A DNA stretch of 64,000 bases. Origin: Leisingera methylohalidivorans DSM 14336 (GTDB lineage Bacteria; Pseudomonadota; Alphaproteobacteria; Rhodobacterales; Rhodobacteraceae). The notes beneath the pieces were generated by a model, which worked only from the letters and a program-made list of their open reading frames with translations, ran no database searches and was not told where the DNA came from. The DNA is taken from contig NC_023135.1 of assembly GCF_000511355.1 (NCBI RefSeq), forward strand, positions 956,371 to 1,020,370. Reading direction: 5' to 3'. Made by a program: the position numbers and the translations under genes. How positions within the stretch are numbered: position 1 is the first letter of the stretch; every line of letters starts with the position of its first letter. This document shows, one piece after another, positions 8,069 to 16,371 of the stretch.

Positions 8069-9301
8069 TTGCTTCAAAATCAGACGCCGCAGCCCTCTCA
8101 GACGTGCCAGCCTCAGGATGCCCGGGAGGCGGAAAGACTGGTCCAGCTGGCAAAATCCGAATCCCTGGGGGATGGCGGCGTCCGGACGTCGCAGATCCTC
8201 TCGGAGGCGCTGAGCGCAGATCCCTGCCACCACGAAGCGCAGGTGCTGCAGGAACGGCTGCATCAGATGTTTGTGCCCCGCTGGCATTTCCCGATGCTTG
8301 CCGACAAGGCGCGCAACCGGGCCTATGCCCAGGCCATCGCGGCCAAGGTGCGGCCGGGCGACGTGGTGCTGGATATCGGCTGCGGCGCGGGTTTGACGGC
8401 AATGCTGGCGGCACGGGCCGGGGCGAAACACGTCTATACCTGCGAGCAGCAGCCGCTGATCGCCGCGGCCGCGGCCCGTGTCATCGCGGAAAACGGATTG
8501 AGCGGCAGAATCACGGTCATTCCGAAATGGTCGCACGATATTGTCGTGGGCGAGGACATGCCGGAGCAGGCGGATGTGGTGATCTCGGAGATCGTCGATA
8601 CCGTTCTGCTGGGCGAGGGGGCGCTGGCGACACTGACCCATGCGATGGCCGCGCTGGCCAAGCCGGGGGCGCGTGCGGTGCCTGAACGGGGCAGGCTGAT
8701 GGCGCAACCGGTGGAAAGCGGCAAGCTGGCGGATCTCTGGCGGCCGCAGAAGGCCGAGGGATTCGATCTGAGCGCGTTTCACCGGTTTGCGCGTGTTGCC
8801 CAGCTGACGCCGAATGATCTGGAGACCTGCGGGATGCGGTCTTTGGGGCCGGCAACGGAGCTGTTCCAGTTTGACTTCACCCGGCCGGACATTGATCCGG
8901 CGCGGACAACCGGGGATCTTGTCTGCGCCGCCCCTGGCACCGTCCATGCGGTTTTTGTCAGTTTCGAGATGGACTTGGCCCCCGGCATTCAGGTGGCGAA
9001 TGATCTGCAGTCCGGCGGCCATTGGGGGCGGACAGCGTTTTTGCTGGACCGGCCGCTGCCTGCCAAGACCGGCGCGCAGCTGCGGGTGACCGCGCAGCAT
9101 GACGCGTCGCAGCTGAGCCTGTCGGTGCACGGACTGGCCCCCCGCGCCGGCGCTGCGGATTCTGCCGGCCTGTGGATGACCCGGGCGTGGAAGGGCGGGT
9201 ATTCCCTGCAGGTCCGCGACGGGCTTGGCCCTGATGAAGCTGCGGTCTGGGCGCCGGCACATACCAAGGGTCCCGATCATCAGGCGCCGTCTTTCCACTA
9301 A
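8069..9301 (+). CDS. PRMT-like SAM-dependent methyltransferase
   Basis: The 410-residue cytosolic protein has the signatures of protein arginine methyltransferases (PRMT7/9-like). HFPMLADKARNRAYAQAI (about 73-90) precedes SAM motif I VLDIGCGAGLTAMLAA (about 103-118), and SEIVDTVLLGEG (about 173-184) corresponds to the PRMT double-E loop. The rest is a beta-rich C-terminal part. The only in-frame start near the first conserved block is a TTG at 8069, preceded by AGGGAA at a good distance. No neighbour suggests the substrate. Arginine methylation is inferred from the motif; another small-molecule or peptide target is possible. Confidence 0.75.
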   Translation: MLQNQTPQPSQTCQPQDAREAERLVQLAKSESLGDGGVRTSQILSEALSADPCHHEAQVLQERLHQMFVPRWHFPMLADKARNRAYAQAIAAKVRPGDVVLDIGCGAGLTAMLAARAGAKHVYTCEQQPLIAAAAARVIAENGLSGRITVIPKWSHDIVVGEDMPEQADVVISEIVDTVLLGEGALATLTHAMAALAKPGARAVPERGRLMAQPVESGKLADLWRPQKAEGFDLSAFHRFARVAQLTPNDLETCGMRSLGPATELFQFDFTRPDIDPARTTGDLVCAAPGTVHAVFVSFEMDLAPGIQVANDLQSGGHWGRTAFLLDRPLPAKTGAQLRVTAQHDASQLSLSVHGLAPRAGAADSAGLWMTRAWKGGYSLQVRDGLGPDEAAVWAPAHTKGPDHQAPSFH

Positions 9302-9351
9302 AGAGGCGGGCCGGATGCAGCGGCCGGAACTGCCGCGCCGGGAAACGGAAA

Positions 9352-9373
9352 CGGCCCGCCGATTGGCGGGCCG
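9352..9373. terminator. Bidirectional terminator between methyltransferase and sulfate-activation genes
   Basis: CGGCCCGCC (9352-9360), GATT loop, GGCGGGCCG (9365-9373). Read on the minus strand it is followed by TTTCCGTTT, so it most likely ends the minus-strand sulfate-activation transcript. The genes on both sides are convergent. Confidence 0.65.
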
Positions 9374-9375
9374 CT

Positions 9376-9405
9376 GTCTTGTTCAGTTCTGTCTTGTTCA
9401 GCTCT
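9376..9405. repeat. Tandem duplication of a 15-bp unit
   Basis: GTCTTGTTCAGTTCT (9376-9390) is followed directly by GTCTTGTTCAGCTCT (9391-9405), one mismatch, between the terminator hairpin and the stop codon of the sulfate-activation gene. This is probably a replication-slippage duplication. Confidence 0.7.
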
Positions 9406-9415
9406 GGCGTCCGGA

Positions 9416-11491
9416 TCAGCCGGAGATCAGACCCATGCTTTCCAGCTTCAGCAGCACCTGGTGGGCGCAGTTGTCGACGTCGACGTTTTCAGTCTCAACC
9501 GACAGCTCGGGGTTCTGCGGCACGTCGTAGGGGTCGGAAATGCCGGTGAACTCCTTGATCTTGCCTTCACGCGCCAGCTTGTACAGGCCCTTGCGGTCGC
9601 GGCGTTCGCATTCCTCGATCGTGGTGGCAACATGCACTTCGACAAAGGCGCCGAAGGCTTCGACGTCCTCGCGCACGGCGCGGCGGGTGGTGGCATAGGG
9701 TGCGATCGGCGCACAGATCGCGATGCCGCCGTTCTTGGTGATCTCGGAGGCCACATAGCCGATGCGGCGGATGTTGAGGTCGCGGTGCTCTTTCGAGAAG
9801 CCCAGCTCGCTCGACAGGTTTTTCCGCACGATGTCGCCATCCAGCAGGGTCACCGGACGGCCGCCCATTTCCATCAGCTTGACCATCAGCGCGTTGGCAA
9901 TGGTGGATTTGCCGGAGCCAGAGAAGCCGGTGAAGAACACGGTGAAGCCCTGCTTGGAGCGCGGCGGCTTGGTGCGGCGCAGTTCCTTGACCACCTCGGG
10001 GAAGGAGAACCATTCCGGGATTTCCAGGCCTTCGGCCAGGCGGCGGCGCAGTTCGGTGCCGGAGATATTCAGGATGGTGACGTTGTCGCGGTCGGCGATC
10101 TCGTCGTTCGGTTCGTACTGGGCGCGCTCCTGCACATAGACCATGTGCTTGAAGTCGACCATTTCGCAGCCGATTTCGGACTGGTTGGCGCGGTACAGCT
10201 CCTGGGCATCGTAGGGGCCGTAGAAATCCTCACCTGCCGAGTTCTTGCCGGGGCCTGCGTGATCGCGGCCAACGATGAAATGGGTGCAGCCGTGGTTGGC
10301 GCGGATCAGGCCGTGCCAGACAGCTTCGCGCGGGCCGGCCATGCGCATGGCCAGGTTCAAGAGCGACATCGAGGTGGTGGCGGCGGGGTATTTGTCCAGC
10401 ACCGCCTCGTAGCAGCGCACGCGGGTGAAGTGGTCGACGTCGCCGGGCTTGGTCATGCCGACGACCGGGTGGATCAGCAGGTTGGCCTGCGCTTCCTTGG
10501 CGGCGCGGAAGGTCAGCTCCTGGTGGGCGCGGTGCAGCGGGTTGCGGGTCTGGAACGCAACCACTTTGCGCCAGCCCAGCTTGCGGAACAGTGCGCGCAG
10601 CTCATTCGGGGTGTCGCGGCGGCCGCGAAAGTCATAATGCACCGGCTGCTGAATGCCGGTGACCGGACCGCCGAGGTAGATCTTGCCGGCCTGGTTGTGC
10701 AGGTAGTTGACGGCCGGATGCGCGTCGTCGTCGGCGCCGAACACCTTTTCCGCTTCGCGCGATTTGTTCGGCTCCCAGCGGTCGGTGACGGTCATGGTGC
10801 CGAGGATCACGCCTTCCTGGTCGCGCAGGGCAATGTCCTGGCCGATTTCGATGCTGCCGGCAAAGTCTTCGGACACATCCAGGGTGACCGGCATCGGCCA
10901 CAGGGAGCCGTCGGCCAGGCGCATGTTTTCGACGACACCGTTATAGTCGTCTTCCGACAGGAACCCTTTCAGCGGGTTGAAGCCGCCGTTCATCAGCAGT
11001 TCCAGGTCGCAGATCTGGCGCGGGGACAGGTCCCAGCTGGTCAGGCCGGCTGCTTCGACCTTCAGTTTCTGTGCGCTTTCGTAGGAAACATAGAGCTCTG
11101 GGATGGGAGCCAGGTTGCTTTGCATAGGATGAGTCCTGTGTTTGAGAGGGGGCAGGCCGCTTGCCGCGCCTGTGAGTTCCGCGTGCAGCGCGTTGTATTC
11201 TGCGAGTTTGCGGGCGAGGAATTTATCGGTGAGACGCACTTTTTCCGCAGCACCCCGGGTGGTCAGGGAATAGGCAAACCGCTGCCGCTTGTCGGGGCCG
11301 GGGCGGTTGCTGATGGTGATCAGGCCGGTTTCCGCGGCACTGCGCAATTGCGTGTTCAGCCCGCCCAGAGAAATCCCCAGCGCCGCAGCCGTGGCCCGCT
11401 GCGATGCATCCGGCGCCGCATCAAGCTGGCGCAGGAGGCGGAAGAGCAGGTCTTCCTCGTCAGGGGTGGATATGGTCACGGTTTCAGGCAC
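9416..11491 (-). CDS. MarR-like domain fused in frame to bifunctional sulfate adenylyltransferase/adenylylsulfate kinase
   Basis: One open frame of 691 codons joins two modules. Residues 1-110 are a winged-helix protein of the EPS-associated MarR type (DEEDLLFRLLRQLDAAP, then TTRGAAEKVRLTDKFLARKLAEYNALHAEL). After a linker of about 12 residues comes MQSNLAPIPELY, the normal start of a 569-residue fused enzyme. This contains sulfate adenylyltransferase, with nucleotide motif RNPLHRAHQEL and ISGTELRRRLAEG, then APS kinase with P-loop GFSGSGKSTIAN. The enzyme makes APS and then PAPS in the cytosol for sulfation or assimilation. The long frame starts at a GTG (11491). An internal ATG at 11125 with a good ribosome binding site would give the stand-alone enzyme. 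Enzyme identity is certain; whether the fusion is translated is open. Confidence 0.85.
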   Translation of the reverse strand: MPETVTISTPDEEDLLFRLLRQLDAAPDASQRATAAALGISLGGLNTQLRSAAETGLITISNRPGPDKRQRFAYSLTTRGAAEKVRLTDKFLARKLAEYNALHAELTGAASGLPPLKHRTHPMQSNLAPIPELYVSYESAQKLKVEAAGLTSWDLSPRQICDLELLMNGGFNPLKGFLSEDDYNGVVENMRLADGSLWPMPVTLDVSEDFAGSIEIGQDIALRDQEGVILGTMTVTDRWEPNKSREAEKVFGADDDAHPAVNYLHNQAGKIYLGGPVTGIQQPVHYDFRGRRDTPNELRALFRKLGWRKVVAFQTRNPLHRAHQELTFRAAKEAQANLLIHPVVGMTKPGDVDHFTRVRCYEAVLDKYPAATTSMSLLNLAMRMAGPREAVWHGLIRANHGCTHFIVGRDHAGPGKNSAGEDFYGPYDAQELYRANQSEIGCEMVDFKHMVYVQERAQYEPNDEIADRDNVTILNISGTELRRRLAEGLEIPEWFSFPEVVKELRRTKPPRSKQGFTVFFTGFSGSGKSTIANALMVKLMEMGGRPVTLLDGDIVRKNLSSELGFSKEHRDLNIRRIGYVASEITKNGGIAICAPIAPYATTRRAVREDVEAFGAFVEVHVATTIEECERRDRKGLYKLAREGKIKEFTGISDPYDVPQNPELSVETENVDVDNCAHQVLLKLESMGLISG
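11123..11137 (-). promoter_or_regulatory. Internal start codon and ribosome binding site of the sulfate-activation enzyme
   Basis: On the minus strand an AGGA (11134-11137) lies 8 nt before an ATG at 11125-11123, which opens the MQSNLAPIP sequence. This spacing is ideal, so the 569-residue enzyme (9416-11125) is probably made from here, with or without a longer MarR-fusion product. Confidence 0.65.
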
Positions 11492-11511
11492 GGCTCAACG
11501 GATCAAAGTGT

Positions 11512-11525
11512 GTTCACGCGTGAAC
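11512..11525. promoter_or_regulatory. Perfect 14-bp palindrome, candidate operator of the MarR-sulfate gene
   Basis: GTTCACGCGTGAAC is a perfect inverted repeat with its right edge 21-34 bp upstream of the GTG start at 11491. MarR-family proteins commonly bind palindromes in their own promoters. The position suggests autoregulation of the sulfate-activation gene. This is inference from symmetry and location. Confidence 0.55.
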
Positions 11526-11712
11526 GCATTGCACGGTTCAGCAGCAAAGCAAAGGGCAATTTCCGAAGGGCCGGCGATTTTCTGCTGCGTTGCCTTGCTG
11601 CAACGGGGCAGGCCGGGCGGCAGATTGTCCGCCCTCTGGGGGCGGGCGCGGACAACTGGCGCCGGCCGGGCAGAGGCGGCCGAACAGGCGTTCTGCACAG
11701 CAGCGGGGCGGC

Positions 11713-13392
11713 TTAACGCTGTTCCGCGGCCAGGGTCCGCGGCAGGGCGGCCGCATAGGCGACAGGCAGGGCCCGGAGCGGTTCGGCAACGCCGCGCAGC
11801 TGGAAGGTTTCCAGCGCCAGATGGCCGGATTCGTATCCGGCGGCGTCCAGCACACGGGCCGAGATCAGCAGTTCGACGCCCAGATCCTTGGTCTTGGCCT
11901 CAAGCCGGCTGGCAGTGTTGACGCTGCCGCCGATGATGGTGCGCGGGGCATGGCCGGCGCTGCCGATCTCGCCCAGAACCAGCTCGCCCAGATGGATGCC
12001 GATGCCGATGCGGATCTCCGGTTCGCCGTCCGCGGCCAGCCGGGCGTTGAAGTCCCGCAGCGCGTGGCCGATGGCGGTTGCCGCGTCCAGGGCCGCCTGG
12101 GCCGAGCGGGCGGGGGAGCGGGATTCGAACAGGGCCAGCAGGCCGTCGCCAAGGTATTTGTCCACGGTGCCGCCGGCGCCGGTGATGGCGGGCACGATGG
12201 CGTCAAAGAAGCGGTTCAGCAGGAACACCACGTCATAGGGCAGCTGGCCGGCGGTGCGGGCGGTAAAGCCGCGGATGTCCAGAAACAGAATCGCGAGCTG
12301 CTGTTCGCTGCCCTGGCTGGCATGGGCGCGGCCCTTTTGCCCGTCGGGGCGGAACATGCGGGTGACGGTCAGCGGCGCCTGGGGGCGGATCTGGCAGGCC
12401 AGCCGCATGTTGGCGGGGGCCTTGACCCGTTCCAGGCTGCGGGCCTCGGGCGGGGCAGGCGGCGGCAGGTGCTCGCCGCCTTCGTCGACCACCACCCGGC
12501 AGGTTGTGCAGCGCCCCTTGCCGCCGCAGAGCGAGGTGTGCTGGACCCCGTGGGCCTGGGACATCTCCAGCAGGGTCATGCCGCGGCTGCCGCGGATTTC
12601 AGGGCCGAAGGCATAGCGGATCTGCACCGCCCGGCGGCGGCGCAGCAGCCGGGCCAGCAGATGCGCCGCCGCGGTCAGCCCCAGGAGGAGGAGAAAAGCG
12701 GTGAACCATCCGCTGTCGGCCCGGTACAGTCCGGCAAAATCCTCGCGGCTGGGCCAGTTGAACCCGGCCATCAATTCGGCGCGCCGGCTGCCTTCGGCAA
12801 ACAGATCATAGATCCGGCGGCCTTCGGTCAGCAGCCCGGCCAGGGCAAAGCCGGGGATGAAGACCGCCAGCCCGGCCATCCAGGGGATCAGAGGCCGCCA
12901 CCAGCGGGTCAGGCGCAGCCAGTAGTGCAGGCCCATGCAGCCGTGGATCCACACCGCCAGCAGCAGCGCGCTTTGCTGCCAGACCTCGGGCGAGGCCCAC
13001 ATCAGCACGATCTGATAGGGGTATTCGTCGTTGACGCCGTAGATTTTGTGCGCATAGCGGGTGAACACCAGATGGCTGAGCAGCTGCAGCGGGATCAGCA
13101 GGCCAAGCAGGGTTTGCACCGCCTCGCCAAAGCGCATCCGCAGGGTGCGGCGGCGGGCCAGGTTCCACAATGCGAGGCCCGCGTGCAGGATCAGCGAGGC
13201 ATAAAGGACCAGGCTGCCAAGAAGGCTGCGGGTGATCAGCTGGCGGATGTCCTGGAAGTCATCCATCCATCCGGGCGACAAAAGCCCCAGGCCGATGTTT
13301 ATGAAATGGAAGAAGACATAGGTCAGCAGCACCAGCCCGGTGATGATCCGGGTGCGGCTGATCCAATTGCCCTGCCAGAGCGCGCTTGCCAC
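11713..13392 (-). CDS. Membrane adenylate cyclase with 2Fe-2S ferredoxin domain
   Basis: The 559-residue protein has three parts. (1) About six membrane segments in residues 1-255 with histidines in or next to helices (VFFHFINIG, LILHAGLAL, LLSHLVFTRY, WIHGCMGLHYW), as in a diheme cytochrome-b anchor. (2) A plant-type ferredoxin domain with CGGKGRCTTC near 285-294 and a fourth cysteine in RLACQI near 333. (3) A class III cyclase domain (about 365-540) with metal-binding aspartates in LFLDIRGFTA and KYLGDGLLALF and the GGSVNTASRLEA motif. The layout resembles redox-regulated CyaC of Sinorhizobium. It starts at a GTG preceded by AGGAGGACC. Role: cAMP synthesis at the inner membrane, probably sensing respiratory redox state. 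It is a single gene. Confidence 0.88.
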   Translation of the reverse strand: MASALWQGNWISRTRIITGLVLLTYVFFHFINIGLGLLSPGWMDDFQDIRQLITRSLLGSLVLYASLILHAGLALWNLARRRTLRMRFGEAVQTLLGLLIPLQLLSHLVFTRYAHKIYGVNDEYPYQIVLMWASPEVWQQSALLLAVWIHGCMGLHYWLRLTRWWRPLIPWMAGLAVFIPGFALAGLLTEGRRIYDLFAEGSRRAELMAGFNWPSREDFAGLYRADSGWFTAFLLLLGLTAAAHLLARLLRRRRAVQIRYAFGPEIRGSRGMTLLEMSQAHGVQHTSLCGGKGRCTTCRVVVDEGGEHLPPPAPPEARSLERVKAPANMRLACQIRPQAPLTVTRMFRPDGQKGRAHASQGSEQQLAILFLDIRGFTARTAGQLPYDVVFLLNRFFDAIVPAITGAGGTVDKYLGDGLLALFESRSPARSAQAALDAATAIGHALRDFNARLAADGEPEIRIGIGIHLGELVLGEIGSAGHAPRTIIGGSVNTASRLEAKTKDLGVELLISARVLDAAGYESGHLALETFQLRGVAEPLRALPVAYAAALPRTLAAEQR

Positions 13393-13467
13393 CCTGGTCC
13401 TCCTGTTGCGCGGTTTCCGGGGTGCAGACTGCGGCGGGCGGGCGCGGTGGTCAAGCCGGAGCGGCGT

Positions 13468-14526
13468 TCACCCCAGGGGCCGGTCCGCCAGCAGGCGGCT
13501 TTCCTTTTGTTTCAAAACCCTGCGGGCGGCGGGGAAGGCGCTGCCGCCGGCTTGCGCGAGATCGGGGAACAGCGCCAGGATCTCCTGCCGCGCGGCCGCG
13601 CTGCCGCTGTCCAGAAACTGCCCGCCGGGCTGGAAGCTTTCGGTCCAGAGGCCGTTGGAGAGCACCGCCTGATGGCGCTCGAACAGCAGATGCACATAAG
13701 CGGTCCGGGCCACCGGCTGCCGGTCGACCCCGGGATGCGCCTGCAGATGGGCGGCGGCGGAGAGCACCTCCGGCTCCTCGAACAGCATCTGGCAGGCGCC
13801 GCCTTTCAGCAGCAGCCGGTGCTGCGGCGAGATCCAAAGATCCCGGGCCGGCTGGCCGGGGCCGAAGGCATCGGCGGCAACCCGCACCGGCTGCAGATGC
13901 GGGCAGGCCTGCATCCAGTCAGGCCCGATCCGGCGGATGCCAACCCAGAGAACCGGCTGAAAGCCGTTGTCGCGGGTCAGCACCCGGTCGCCGGGGCGCA
14001 GCCGTTCCACCGGGCGCAGCCCCTGATCGGTGCAGATCGCGGTGCCGGTCACGAAGCAGGGCACAAAGCTGTCGTATTTGGAGCTGCCGTTACTGCTGCC
14101 GGAGGTTTTCTTGTAGCGCGCACCGTCTTTCAGCGGGGTGTCGGTGGCGAAGCCCCAGACATCCTGGGCGTCGCCGTTCTGGGAAAACACGGTGATGGTG
14201 ATGACCGGGCCGAACGGATTGCCGTCGGCATCAAGCTCTTGCAGGTAGTGGTGCGATTCGGCCTCGACCGGGGTGCCTCTGGCCACCATGGAGCCGCCAT
14301 CGACGATGGTATGGCCGCCTGACTGGTCATCCTCCATCGTGTCAGCGTCGCCTGCGGTGTCGTCGACGGTGATCCGCTCGGCGGAATAGCCGGAGTCAAA
14401 GGTGAATACCGTGCCGGCCGGGGTGTCCGAATTGTTGATGATCGAACTGCCCGCAGTCATATGGGGCGAGTCGTCATCGACGGTAAATGAGTCCGCATTG
14501 AAAGCGTTGAAAGTTCGTATCGCCAT
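13468..14526 (-). CDS. Hint-domain protein 1
   Basis: The 352-residue protein has an acidic, beta-rich N-terminal half (about 1-150, rich in D, T, G and S, with no signal peptide). A Hint (hedgehog/intein) domain begins at CFVTGTAICTDQG (about 157-169), continues through LRPGDRVLTRDNGFQPVLWVG, and contains WISPQHRLLL (about 230-239). Many roseobacters encode such proteins. Hint domains can carry out autoprocessing at their N-terminal cysteine, present here after VP, so cleavage between P and C at about 156/157 is possible. The C-terminal intein block for splicing is not evident. The function of the family is unknown. The start ATG follows a run of G residues. Confidence 0.85.
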   Translation of the reverse strand: MAIRTFNAFNADSFTVDDDSPHMTAGSSIINNSDTPAGTVFTFDSGYSAERITVDDTAGDADTMEDDQSGGHTIVDGGSMVARGTPVEAESHHYLQELDADGNPFGPVITITVFSQNGDAQDVWGFATDTPLKDGARYKKTSGSSNGSSKYDSFVPCFVTGTAICTDQGLRPVERLRPGDRVLTRDNGFQPVLWVGIRRIGPDWMQACPHLQPVRVAADAFGPGQPARDLWISPQHRLLLKGGACQMLFEEPEVLSAAAHLQAHPGVDRQPVARTAYVHLLFERHQAVLSNGLWTESFQPGGQFLDSGSAAARQEILALFPDLAQAGGSAFPAARRVLKQKESRLLADRPLG

Positions 14527-14844
14527 TTTGGCCCCCCGGCAGAACGATCTGAAGTGCAGTCGTTTTCCGAGGGTTTTGCGCAGTTTTCTCTAACGCCGGG
14601 TTAAGGCGCTGCTGAAATCCGGATGAAGTTTTCTCCGGCGCCCGTTTGGCGGTGTGCAGCCGCCTGCGCGGCGCCGTTAAAGTCAGGTATTCCAGAGGCT
14701 TGATAGGGCTCTGAAGGCCTGCGGCGGCCTGGCGCTATGGCTCGGGCAGGCGCGTCCGGCGGCGGCGCGGGGCCTGCTGTTCCGACTGTTGCCGGGCCAG
14801 GGGTAAACAAAACCTGACCGGCAGGTTTGAGCCCTGGAGGGGGC
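14527..14844. other. Gene-free gap between Hint 1 and the RraB-like gene
   Basis: This 318-bp gap has no convincing gene. CTAA-N7-TTAA at 14590-14604 (one mismatch from the CtrA box) lies 64-78 bp upstream of Hint gene 1. A GAGCCC/GGGCTC stem-loop near 14829-14848 is next to the stop codon of the RraB-like gene. Confidence 0.4.
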
Positions 14845-15183
14845 TCAGCCCTCCAGCCCCCAGCCGTCCGGCGCGAATCCGTGGGCGAGGGCGGTGCGGG
14901 TGGCCACTTCCTCGCCGATCCAGATGCCGGTGGCGGAGATGATCTGCTCCGGCAGCGTGGCCGCCAGACAGGGGATGCCGTCCTCCGCCTCCTCGGCGCT
15001 CAGGTATCTGCAGCTGTAGCCTTCGCGGCTCAGCGCTTCGGCCAGGGCGCGCCAGTCGGCGCCGTCGCGGGCGGGGACAAAGAAGTAATCCACGTCCGCC
15101 GCCTCCGGCAGGCCGTGTTCGGCCTGCAGATCGTTGAATGCCGCAACGGTTCCGGCCCGCTGGGTTTCGAAATCATGCGGCAT
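14845..15183 (-). CDS. RraB-family ribonuclease E inhibitor-like protein
   Basis: The 112-residue acidic cytosolic protein matches the RraB fold: ADVDYFFVPARDGADWRALAEALSREGYSCRYLS (about 29-62) is the conserved block. RraB binds RNase E in enterobacteria and alters mRNA decay. Whether this homologue does so is inferred. It begins 6 nt after the trxB stop codon on the same strand, so the two are probably co-transcribed. Confidence 0.78.
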   Translation of the reverse strand: MPHDFETQRAGTVAAFNDLQAEHGLPEAADVDYFFVPARDGADWRALAEALSREGYSCRYLSAEEAEDGIPCLAATLPEQIISATGIWIGEEVATRTALAHGFAPDGWGLEG

Positions 15184-15189
15184 CCGGGG

Positions 15190-16131
15190 TCAGTCCTGCT
15201 CGGCCAGGAAACGCTCGGCGTCCAGTGCTGCCATGCAGCCCATGCCGGCCGAGGTCACCGCCTGGCGGTATTTGTGGTCGGTGAGATCGCCGGCGGCATA
15301 GATGCCGGGGATCGAGGTTTCGGTCGATCCGGGTTTGACCTGGACATAGCCGCCGTTGTGCAGTTCCAGCACGTCCTTGACCAGCTCATTGGCGGGGGCG
15401 TGGCCGATGGCGACAAAAACGCCCTTGCAGGGGATTTCCTTCAACTCGCCGGTCTGCACGTTCTTGACCACGACGCCCTCGACCCCCAGCGGGCTTTCGG
15501 TGCCCACGACCTCTTCCAGGGTGTGGAACCACAGGGTTTCGATCTTGTCGTTCTTCATCAGGCGGTCGATCAGGATCTTCTCGGCGCGCAGCTCGTCGCG
15601 GCGGTGGACCAGGGTCACCTTGGAGGCGAAGTTGGTGAGGAACAGCGCCTCTTCCACGGCGGTGTTGCCGCCGCCGATCACCACGATTTCCTGGCCGCGG
15701 TAGAAGAAACCGTCGCAGGTGGCGCAGGCGGAGACGCCGAAGCCCTTGAATTTCTCTTCCGAGGGCAGGCCCAGCCATTTGGCGCGGGCGCCGGTCGCCA
15801 GGATCACCGCGTCGGCGGTGAAAGTGGTGCCGCTGTCGGCCTTGGCGACAAACGGGCGCGCGGAGGTGTCGAGCGAGGTGATGTAGTCGCCGATGACCTC
15901 GCAGCCCATCGCCTCGGCGTGCTCTTGCATCTTGATCATCAGGTCGGGGCCCTGCACCTCGGTGAAGCCGGGATAGTTTTCAACCTCGGTGGTGGTGGTC
16001 AGCTGGCCGCCGGGTTCGATCCCCTGAACCAGAACCGGTTCCAGCATGGCGCGGGCGGCATAGACCCCCGCGGTATAGCCTGCAGGCCCGGAGCCGATGA
16101 TCAGAACCTTGGTGTGGCGCGTCTCGCTCAT
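15190..16131 (-). CDS. trxB: Thioredoxin-disulfide reductase
   Basis: This cytosolic NADPH-dependent flavoenzyme reduces thioredoxin. The 313-residue protein has an N-terminal FAD motif [17 protein letters not shown] (about 10-26), the redox-active CATC (about 137-140), the NADPH motif [17 protein letters not shown], and the C-terminal [22 protein letters not shown] use the ATG at 16131 (MSETRHTKV); an extension upstream has no conserved sequence. It is divergent from an Lrp-type regulator, a frequent arrangement in Rhodobacterales that suggests shared control. Confidence 0.97.
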   Translation of the reverse strand: MSETRHTKVLIIGSGPAGYTAGVYAARAMLEPVLVQGIEPGGQLTTTTEVENYPGFTEVQGPDLMIKMQEHAEAMGCEVIGDYITSLDTSARPFVAKADSGTTFTADAVILATGARAKWLGLPSEEKFKGFGVSACATCDGFFYRGQEIVVIGGGNTAVEEALFLTNFASKVTLVHRRDELRAEKILIDRLMKNDKIETLWFHTLEEVVGTESPLGVEGVVVKNVQTGELKEIPCKGVFVAIGHAPANELVKDVLELHNGGYVQVKPGSTETSIPGIYAAGDLTDHKYRQAVTSAGMGCMAALDAERFLAEQD

Positions 16132-16292
16132 GTGTGTTCCCCACGTTATGCAGCCTGGCGGGCGTGCCGCCGTCAGGCAATGCATATAGCGGCAGGGTCC
16201 GCGGGCTTAAACCCCCAAGGCTTGGCATGCGGCAGGATGTAAATCCGCCGGGGCTTCGGGCATCGCGGCTTGCGCCAGCGGAACGCAAAGAA

Positions 16293-16343
16293 TATTGCGC
16301 GGCGATGAAACATTATTGCGCGGCCCGGCGGCAGTGCTATAAG
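16293..16343 (+). promoter_or_regulatory. Promoter of the Lrp-type gene with phased direct repeats
   Basis: TATTGCGCGGC occurs at 16293-16303 and 16314-16324, exactly 21 bp apart, i.e. two helical turns. The second copy overlaps a TTGCGC (-35-like, 16316-16321), which has a 16-nt spacer before TATAAG (16338-16343), 28 bp ahead of the ATG. Same-face repeats over the -35 suggest binding by a multimeric regulator, plausibly the Lrp protein itself. Confidence 0.55.
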
Positions 16344-16371
16344 AAACGCAAATTCCACAGGAGCTTTCAAC

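Noticed and set aside
9461..14322. Long plus-strand frames (751 and 910 codons) opposite the sulfate-activation, cyclase and Hint genes
   Set aside because: Antisense shadows; the minus-strand genes have full domain signatures and the plus frames have none.
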